Shown one piece after another: positions 7,425-11,697 of a DNA stretch of 11,697 nucleotides. Each line of letters begins with the position of its first letter. The stretch's first letter is position 1. The notes beneath the pieces were generated by a model, which was given only the letters and a program-made list of their open reading frames with translations, did not search any database and was not told the origin of the DNA. A program made the position numbers and the translations under genes. Source of the stretch: Gammaproteobacteria bacterium (lineage in GTDB: Bacteria; Pseudomonadota; Gammaproteobacteria; UBA6429; Thiohalophilaceae); NCBI GenBank assembly GCA_003233255.1, contig QILH01000014.1, forward strand, positions 1 through 11,697, read 5' to 3'.

Positions 7425-8069
7425 TTACGTACTTATTTCCGGTAAGCGAATCCCGGCCTGTTCGACGGCGTGGGCCGCCCGGGTACGGTTATTCACGTTC
7501 AGGCATCTTAAAATGGCGGTGACGTGCATCTTTACCGTGGCCTCAGCCAGATTCAGTCGATGGGCGATTTCCTTGTTGGCCCCGCCTTCCACCAGTAAGG
7601 CGAGTACTTCAAGTTGTCGGGGGGTTAAACCGGCGGTATTTTGTTGCGTCGTCGTTGGGCGAGTTTGCTCTTCTGCTTTGAGCATGGAAGGCGGGATATA
7701 CACTCCACCCGATAACACCAGGTTCAGGGCGCTTAACATCACCGGCCCCGAGGTGTCCTTGGGGATAAAACCCATCGCACCCATATCCAGCGAACGTTGC
7801 ATGTCACTGCGTTTATCCGAGGCGGATAAAATAACCACCGGCGTCGCCGGCAGGTGGGCGGCAAAAAATTCCAGCGCGGTAAAACCATCCTCACCGGGCA
7901 TGTGTAAATCCAGCAAGACCAGATCCAGATCGGAATGTTCCCTGGCATGTTGCATGGTGCTTGGACAGTCAATCGCTTCCAGCACGGTTAGCGTCTCAGT
8001 CAGATCGTCGAGCACGTGACGCAAGCCTTCGCGAAACAGGGCGTGATCATCGGCAATGAGTATTTTCAC
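7425..8069 (-). CDS. LuxR/NarL-family two-component response regulator
   Basis: This 214-residue protein has a receiver domain (1-~120) and a C-terminal LuxR-type HTH (~147-207). Receiver residues are all present: acidic pair D7/D8, phosphoacceptor D54 in LVLLDLHMP, S82 and K104 in FIPKD. The HTH begins LTPRQLEVLALLVEG, with recognition-helix region NLAEATVKMHVTAIL, a standard GerE/NarL pattern. The start is GTG at 8069, placed by the canonical receiver opening (V/M)KILIADDHALFREGL; no strong Shine-Dalgarno is seen. Its 3' end faces that of the hybrid kinase with a 29-bp gap, so the two are likely partners with separate promoters. It is divergent from the exported-protein genes starting at 8308, which makes that cluster a likely target. 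Phosphorylation at D54 would be expected to promote dimerisation and DNA binding. Confidence 0.93.
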   Translation of the reverse strand: MKILIADDHALFREGLRHVLDDLTETLTVLEAIDCPSTMQHAREHSDLDLVLLDLHMPGEDGFTALEFFAAHLPATPVVILSASDKRSDMQRSLDMGAMGFIPKDTSGPVMLSALNLVLSGGVYIPPSMLKAEEQTRPTTTQQNTAGLTPRQLEVLALLVEGGANKEIAHRLNLAEATVKMHVTAILRCLNVNNRTRAAHAVEQAGIRLPEIST

Positions 8070-8196
8070 TAAACGGCTGGCCTATGTTGTTGGTGACGAT
8101 ATTCTTAAAATAACTCTGAAACGGTTTTTATGCCAGTAGTGTATCGACTCCGACCCGCACCGCAATACTTACAAAGACTATACAAGTAACAAGGTC

Positions 8197-8214
8197 TACC
8201 GACTAAGGTCGGTA
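8197..8214. promoter_or_regulatory. 18-bp inverted repeat, candidate response-regulator binding site
   Basis: TACCGAC-taag-GTCGGTA has perfect 7-bp arms and a 4-nt spacer, typical in size for a LuxR-type regulator dimer site. It lies between the regulator gene and the exported-protein cluster. Its centre is about 68 bp upstream of a start site predicted from TATAAC at 8262, a usual activator position. Binding by the adjacent regulator is inferred. Confidence 0.45.
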
Positions 8215-8227
8215 TCCCTCCTACCTC

Positions 8228-8244
8228 TGGCGTATTTACCGCCA
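8228..8244. promoter_or_regulatory. Second short inverted repeat in the same regulatory region
   Basis: TGGCG-tatttac-CGCCA has 5-bp arms. It overlaps the position expected for the -35 of the candidate promoter with -10 at 8262-8267. It may be a second protein site or chance. Confidence 0.3.
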
Positions 8245-8261
8245 ATGCTGATGACTGTCAG

Positions 8262-8267
8262 TATAAC
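8262..8267 (+). promoter_or_regulatory. Candidate -10 element for the exported-protein cluster
   Basis: TATAAC lies 40 nt upstream of the lipoprotein start. The matching -35 position (8239-8244, CCGCCA) is far from consensus, as expected for an activator-dependent promoter. An alternative TATACA at 8179-8184 also lacks a good -35. Confidence 0.35.
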
Positions 8268-8307
8268 TACCATCACAAGTAAGGCATATACATTGCGGAG
8301 AAACATT

Positions 8308-8475
8308 ATGAAAAACAAAACATCTTCACCGGGTTATTTAATTGTTCTGGCCTTATTGGCCTCGGTATTACTCACCGCCTGTGGTGGCGGAGGCGGTGGT
8401 GGTGGCAACACGCCCCCCAATAACGCCAATACCGATTGGGATGAACTGGTCTGGGATCAGGATGACTGGAGCTAA
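8308..8475 (+). CDS. Small Gly-rich lipoprotein, 55 residues
   Basis: The ATG at 8308 is preceded by CGGAG about 7 nt upstream, so I prefer it to an in-frame ATG 63 nt further upstream. The protein has a lipoprotein signal peptide: charged start MKNKTSS, a hydrophobic core (LIVLALLASVLL) and a lipobox LTAC with the acylated Cys at residue 25. The mature part is only 31 residues: Cys, eight Gly in a row, then an Asn/Pro stretch and an acidic Trp-rich end (DWDELVWDQDDWS). Residue +2 after the Cys is Gly rather than Asp, so Lol sorting to the outer membrane is expected. It is first in a tandem with two other exported-protein genes, 45 nt before the next. It has no catalytic domain, and the tail may be a docking peptide. 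I do not recognise a named family. Confidence 0.75.
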   Translation: MKNKTSSPGYLIVLALLASVLLTACGGGGGGGGNTPPNNANTDWDELVWDQDDWS

Positions 8476-8520
8476 GGCTGACCATTCGGCTATCAGGAAA
8501 AACTTTATTGGGGAAACATC

Positions 8521-9387
8521 ATGACTAACGCAATTCGAAGCTTACATTTATTTTTCATCGCCTTGAGCCTGAGCGCCCTCGGCGCCGTGGCCACACCAGC
8601 CTTCGCCGCACCGGTGAACGTGCCGAATAACTTTTCATCCGGCACCCCGGCGGTGGCGGCCGAAGTGAACGCCAACTTTAACGCGGTTAAAACGGCGGTG
8701 GATGATAACGACAGTCGCATTGCCGCATTGGAAGCCACCATCAACGCATTACAGAACAGACTTACCGCCGTTGAAGACAATTCAGTACTGGAATTGGACG
8801 GTAACCTGGTTTATACCGTCGACGCCAATGGTTACGGCACGGCGCAGTTTACCGGGGTGAATGTGCAGGTGGTCAATGGTGTGAATCAAACCACCACCAA
8901 CGGCCTGGGTAATCTCATCGTGGGTTATAACAATCTTCGCGAGTCAGGTTCGGCTGTATGCTCCAATGGTGCGTTCATTGATCAGGCGAGCTGTGAAGGT
9001 AGTCTCAGAATCTGGGCGCAGAGCCATAAGACCGGCTCGCACAATCTGGTGGCGGGTGATCGAAACAGTTACTCGCGATACGGCGGGGTGGTGTTTGGTC
9101 AATCGAATGCAATCAATCAGGTCTATTCAGTTGTCACCGGGGGCTCACTCAATATCTCCAGTGGGTTTTATAGCAGTGTCAGTGGTGGCAATTCCAATAT
9201 TGCCAGAGGGACACAGAGCAGTGTCAATGGAGGTAATAGTAACATCGCCATCGGTAATGGAAGTAGTGTCAGCGGTGGCGAGAGTAACACCGCCAGCGGA
9301 TCACGGAGTAGCGTCAGCGGCGGCCTAAATCGAAGCGCGACAGAAGCGTATGACTGGGCAGCCGGCTCGTTATTTGAAACACAATAA
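8521..9387 (+). CDS. Secreted coiled-coil protein with YadA-head-like repeats
   Basis: This 288-residue protein has a Sec signal peptide with likely cleavage after AFA (residue 29). A short conserved-looking segment (NNFSSGTPAVAAEVNANF) leads into a probable coiled coil, ~46-92, with heptad-like spacing (IAALEATINALQNRLTAVED). A linker contains two Cys (C147, C158) that could form a disulfide. From residue 203 come five 15-residue repeats of the type SSVSGGxxNxAxGxx, the pattern of left-handed beta-roll heads in trimeric autotransporter adhesins (YadA head). The last repeat is degenerate and the protein ends DWAAGSLFETQ. There is no YadA-type membrane anchor, so it is not a complete autotransporter. 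GGGG starts 7 nt before the ATG. It lies between a small lipoprotein gene and another exported-protein gene, which suggests a joint role at the cell surface. Trimerisation and adhesion are inferred from the repeat type. Confidence 0.8.
   Translation: MTNAIRSLHLFFIALSLSALGAVATPAFAAPVNVPNNFSSGTPAVAAEVNANFNAVKTAVDDNDSRIAALEATINALQNRLTAVEDNSVLELDGNLVYTVDANGYGTAQFTGVNVQVVNGVNQTTTNGLGNLIVGYNNLRESGSAVCSNGAFIDQASCEGSLRIWAQSHKTGSHNLVAGDRNSYSRYGGVVFGQSNAINQVYSVVTGGSLNISSGFYSSVSGGNSNIARGTQSSVNGGNSNIAIGNGSSVSGGESNTASGSRSSVSGGLNRSATEAYDWAAGSLFETQ
9127..9351 (+). repeat. Five tandem 45-bp coding repeats (15-residue YadA-head-like units)
   Basis: The units begin at residues 203, 218, 233, 248 and 263 of the host protein. 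The best conserved part is SSVSGG followed by N at position 9 and G at position 13. DNA similarity between units is moderate, so they are old or have diverged under selection. Confidence 0.8.
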
Positions 9388-9405
9388 TTTCCAGCTCATC
9401 GCCTC

Positions 9406-9425
9406 CGGGTCGGTCAACCGATCCG
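9406..9425. other. Intercistronic stem-loop
   Basis: CGGGTCGG-tcaa-CCGATCCG forms an 8-bp stem with one G-U pair and a 4-nt loop, 18 nt after the stop of the YadA-like gene. No T tract follows, so it is not a standard terminator. It could protect or process the mRNA, or partly reduce expression of the next gene. Confidence 0.45.
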
Positions 9426-9516
9426 ATGGCAGGGTTGGTTATGCAGAAGCCAGGCAACCTGCGGGAATCTCAGAGAGTTTCACCGCAACGTGAATATGAA
9501 CCATTCAGGAGACATC

Positions 9517-10160
9517 ATGATGAAATGCTTAAGCACCCTTATTTTACTACTGAGCACCTCGGTCTGGCGGTGGAAGTACAGCAAGGTCAAATCTATTCGG
9601 GCGGCACCTATGTCGAATCCAGTCAGACCGGCGTCGGCTTGATCATTCCGCGTGGCTGGCAAGGTGCCTGGCCGCAAGGCTCTGAGGTATTTGTACTGGA
9701 ATCCACGGCGCTGAAGGCCAATATTTTTATGACCTTCGATCAGGGCACCGAAGCCGGACTCCGAAACTTGATGTCGAATCGCATCCCACTGGATGCGAGC
9801 ACGCAACTGATCCCTGCCTCAAACCCGAAAAGAACCGGCAACATTTATACCGCGAACTACACCGTGGCCGGTGCGCCGCAACTGAGCGGTTTTATGGCCG
9901 CGCAGATATTGCCGTCCTCGCTGGGCGTGGCCTTCATTGCCCTGTCGGCCAATGCTGCTACCACGCAACAGGTGAATCAGATAACCCTGCAACTGGCCAA
10001 CGGTATAACGGTGAAGCAACCGGTAGCAAATCAACCGGCGGCACGTTCTGGCGGCAGCGGCAAGAGTGAATTTTATCAAAGTGGCGATGCGTCTGTGGTC
10101 AGTGATGGCGAGTGTACCTATTTTTCCAGTGGCGCCGGTTCGATTAGCACCTGTGATTGA
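9517..10160 (+). CDS. Unrecognised secreted protein with an apparent -1 frameshift after the signal peptide
   Basis: AGGAGA (9507-9512) precedes tandem ATGs at 9517 and 9520. They open a frame encoding a good signal peptide (MMKCLSTLILLLSTSVW), but that frame ends near 9640. The body of the protein lies in the next frame, from about 9567 to the stop at 10158: roughly 197 residues starting AVEVQQGQIYSGG. Joining TGG (9565-9567) to GCG (9567-9569) gives SVWA|VEVQQ, a plausible signal-peptidase site, so one missing G near 9567 explains the break. The body frame has an ATG at 9426, but the ~47 residues it adds look unrelated and lack a signal. The body contains GVGLIIPRGWQGAWPQGSE and ends in a Ser/Gly-rich tail with two Cys (GECTYFSSGAGSISTCD). 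I do not recognise the family. It is third in the exported-protein cluster. Confidence 0.6.
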
Positions 10161-10254
10161 TACCAACAAATGAGGATGCCGGCTATTGAATTTCTGTGAC
10201 GAGACAGAAGGATCCGTTTCATATCGCAGTAAATCATAGTACGAAACAATTTGA

Positions 10255-10556
10255 ATGAACCTGAAATGGCTATTGATTCATGAAATGGCGCATGTGTGGC
10301 AGGGACAGCACGGTATTAATTTTACGCTCAACTCCGCGGTTCACCAGGCATGGTCCAGGCTTCAGAGTGGCGACAGAAACGGCGCCTACGATTATCGGCC
10401 CGTTGGTCAACAATGGTAAAATATAACTCCGAGCAGCAGGCGTTTATCGTACAAACCTGGTTTACCAGAGGGAAGAAAACATCCGATGAACTCTACCCTT
10501 ATATTCGTGAGAATGTTCGCGCAGGCAATCCGCATGTTCGAACCAAATTCAAGTAA
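10255..10556 (+). pseudogene. Frameshifted zinc-metalloprotease-like gene fragment (HEMAH...EQQA)
   Basis: From 10255 one frame reads MNLKWLLIHEMAHVWQ, containing the zinc-protease motif HExxH (HEMAH, 10279-10293), and continues through AYDYRPVGQQW to a TAA at 10417. A second frame continues from 10416: VKYNSEQQAFIVQTWF, then ELYPYIRENVRAG, ending at 10556. Joined, these match a pattern I recall from bacterial proteins with HE(M/L)xHVWQ, AYxY, (Y/F)NxEQQA.IV and YIRdnIR motifs, putative metallopeptidases found among exported or Rhs/VgrG-linked proteins. The break is again one missing base after TGG (10414-10416). The start is doubtful: a TGA lies directly before the ATG and no Shine-Dalgarno is seen. 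A stop-free stretch in another frame (10190-10255) may hold part of the lost N-terminus. With its N-terminus missing and a frameshift, it is probably non-functional. Confidence 0.65.
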
Positions 10557-10890
10557 GGCGTTGCCGTTAGAGGATGGTTGGTTTTACAGGCTTCCCAGCA
10601 AGCGAGGGAGACCTGGGGTGGGCCTGATAAAAGCCGGGTAAGCCTGATACTGGAATATACTATCTATATGTAACCATCCAGATACTGATATAACGTTGAA
10701 CAGGTAATAGAGCGCGATTCGCTCCGAACTGACCAGTAATTTCACCGGCAGGCCTTGATTTCATCCCAATACGCACACATAACCCAATCAGCAATTGAGC
10801 GAGCCTGAACGACGAGAGACTGTGTTGTTGGTGTGTTTACGAATACTGACACGATCCTGTTGCCGAGAGACGAATTTCCCCTGAGTTTCC
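10557..10890. other. 334-bp region with no recognised gene
   Basis: No supported coding region, tRNA or known RNA was found. The left part (10590-10655) is GC-rich, with short complementary segments (CCCAG/CTGGG) and a repeated GCCTGATA at 10622 and 10642. A small hairpin GAGCG-cgatt-CGCTC lies at 10710-10724. None of these is enough to name an element. Confidence 0.4.
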
Positions 10891-10918
10891 TTGACTTGGC
10901 GGTGATCGCGGCTAAAAT
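10891..10918 (+). promoter_or_regulatory. Sigma-70 promoter of groESL
   Basis: TTGACT (10891-10896) is followed after 16 nt by TAAAAT (10913-10918). The -10 touches the first base of the CIRCE element, so bound HrcA would block initiation. A heat-shock sigma-32 type -10 (CCCCAT) is not seen here. Confidence 0.7.
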
Positions 10919-10944
10919 TAGCACTCATTAGAGGGGAGTGCTAA
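10918..10944. promoter_or_regulatory. CIRCE element (HrcA operator)
   Basis: TTAGCACTC, 9 nt, then GAGTGCTAA: both arms match the CIRCE consensus perfectly and the spacer has the canonical length. HrcA bound here represses groESL until heat or unfolded proteins titrate the GroE chaperonin that HrcA needs for activity. The element starts at the promoter -10 and would also form a hairpin in the 5' leader. Confidence 0.95.
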
Positions 10945-11016
10945 CAACTCTCCCGTTTAGCGACTCAGAATTTATATAACCTGTTGAAATATCAACATTT
11001 TAAGGAGAAATCACGA

Positions 11017-11307
11017 ATGAAGATTCGTCCACTACACGACCGTGTAATCGTGCGCCGCACGGAAGAAGAACGTACCACTGCCGGTGGTATCGTAATCCCT
11101 GATTCAGCTACTGAAAAACCGGCTGAAGGTGAAATTGTTGCCGTGGGTAACGGTAAGATTTTAGACAATGGCGAGCAGCGCAAGCTGGACGTTAAAAAGG
11201 GTGACAAGATCCTGTTCGGCAAATATGCCGGCAACGAAGTCAAAATCGATGGCGAAGAACTATTGGTACTTCGTGAAGAAGACATCATGGGTGTTTTGGA
11301 AGGCTAA
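11017..11307 (+). CDS. groES: Co-chaperonin GroES
   Basis: The product is the 96-residue Hsp10 that caps the GroEL barrel and closes the folding chamber. The sequence opens MKIRPLHDRVIVRR; residues ~17-32 (EEERTTAGGIVIPDSA) form the mobile loop that contacts GroEL, and the protein ends EEDIMGVLEG as in other proteobacterial GroES. Length is normal (E. coli 97). The ATG at 11017 has AAGGAG 9 nt upstream; an in-frame TTG at 10984 is not needed. The gene is the first of the CIRCE-controlled groESL operon, 68 bp before groEL. A small hairpin (TGTTGA-aata-TCAACA, 10982-10997) lies in the leader just before the ribosome-binding site. Confidence 0.98.
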   Translation: MKIRPLHDRVIVRRTEEERTTAGGIVIPDSATEKPAEGEIVAVGNGKILDNGEQRKLDVKKGDKILFGKYAGNEVKIDGEELLVLREEDIMGVLEG

Positions 11308-11375
11308 GGTCCTGAACCTGGTTTTCGTATCCTGTTAAAATTTTCGAGTAAAAAATTCTATAGAGGAATTCTGCA

Positions 11376-11697
11376 ATGACTGCAAAAGAAGTGAGATTTT
11401 CTGACGAAGCCCGTCAACGTATGCTGGCTGGCGTAAATATCCTGGCCAATGCTGTAAAGGTGACCCTGGGTCCTAAAGGCCGTAACGTGGTTTTAGATAA
11501 AAGTTTTGGCGCGCCGACTATCACTAAAGATGGTGTTTCGGTTGCTAAAGAAATTGAATTAAGCGACAAGTTTGAAAACATGGGCGCACAGATGGTGAAA
11601 GAAGTATCTTCACAAACCTCTGACGTCGCCGGTGACGGCACCACGACGGCGACCGTATTAGCCCAGTCTATTTTGACTGAAGGCATGAAGGCTGTAG
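11376..11697 (+). CDS. groEL: Chaperonin GroEL, N-terminal fragment
   Basis: The gene runs off the right edge of the window; 107 codons are visible, about a fifth of the usual ~545. The product is the 60-kDa chaperonin that folds proteins in an ATP-driven double ring in the cytosol. The visible part is the equatorial domain, with VTLGPKGRNVVLDKSFG (29-45), TITKDGVSVAKEIEL and the nucleotide-binding loop DVAGDGTTTATV, including the catalytic Asp87. GAGGA lies 8 nt upstream of the ATG at 11376. It follows groES in the same operon and shares its CIRCE control. Confidence 0.98.
   Translation, partial: MTAKEVRFSDEARQRMLAGVNILANAVKVTLGPKGRNVVLDKSFGAPTITKDGVSVAKEIELSDKFENMGAQMVKEVSSQTSDVAGDGTTTATVLAQSILTEGMKAV

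Noticed and set aside
7411..8019. Plus-strand 202-codon frame
   Set aside because: It is the complement of the response regulator, whose receiver and HTH residues are all intact on the minus strand.
8245..8307. Upstream start for the small lipoprotein (adds 21 residues)
   Set aside because: The added residues would precede and spoil the lipoprotein signal; the ATG at 8308 has a Shine-Dalgarno and gives a normal lipobox position.
8966..9328. Overlapping 120-codon plus-strand frame inside the YadA-like gene
   Set aside because: It is a by-product of the 45-bp repeats read in another frame; the main frame has the signal peptide and repeats.
9127..9351. CRISPR-like array
   Set aside because: The 45-bp periodicity comes from in-frame protein repeats with diverged DNA and no constant repeat with unique spacers.
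9426..9516. ATG at 9426 as the start of the third exported protein
   Set aside because: The added segment has no signal peptide and overlaps a better ribosome-binding site and signal peptide in another frame.
10742..10924. Minus-strand 60-codon frame
   Set aside because: It runs into the groESL promoter and CIRCE element and shows no recognisable protein features.
10982..10997. RNA thermometer in the groES leader
   Set aside because: The small hairpin does not include the Shine-Dalgarno, so it cannot mask it directly; the CIRCE element already explains heat control.

Overview
The window looks like a chromosomal stretch from a gammaproteobacterium. The GroES and GroEL sequences are of proteobacterial type and match E. 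coli GroEL closely over the visible N-terminus. The groESL operon carries a perfect CIRCE element, which means HrcA control. The other families (TRAP transporter, RpiR regulator, SWIM-SNF2 helicase, LuxR-type response regulator) are common in free-living aquatic gammaproteobacteria. The organism is inferred from these traits, not from a species match.

Layout. (1) 1-1270: the 5' end of a Tat-exported TRAP substrate-binding protein on the minus strand, divergent from a MurR/RpiR-type regulator. The gap between them holds an inverted repeat that overlaps a candidate TRAP promoter. (2) 1271-1775: a gene-free stretch rich in inverted repeats, ending in an extended -10 promoter with a perfect 16-bp palindrome at its -35 position. 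(3) 1776-5036: a 1086-residue SWIM/SNF2 helicase-like ATPase. (4) 5037-5628: mostly gene-free, with one doubtful minus-strand ORF. (5) 5629-8069: a hybrid sensor kinase and a LuxR/NarL-type response regulator, convergent and 29 bp apart. (6) 8070-10160: a regulatory region, then three co-directional genes for exported proteins: a 55-residue Gly-rich lipoprotein, a coiled-coil protein with YadA-head-like repeats, and an unrecognised secreted protein whose signal peptide and body lie in different frames. (7) 10255-10556: a frameshifted fragment of a zinc-metalloprotease-like gene (HEMAH and EQQA motifs). (8) 10557-10890: nothing recognisable. (9) 10891-11697: promoter, CIRCE, groES and the start of groEL.

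How the parts may fit. The RpiR regulator probably controls the divergent TRAP operon. The kinase and regulator are probably a pair, and the regulator is transcribed divergently from the exported trio. An 18-bp inverted repeat sits at a position suited to activation of that trio. This suggests a two-component-controlled cell-surface module, which is the least explained part of the window. Two genes at 9.5-10.6 kb have single-base frameshifts of the same kind: TGG where TGGG would restore the frame. They may be decaying genes or repeated base-calling errors.
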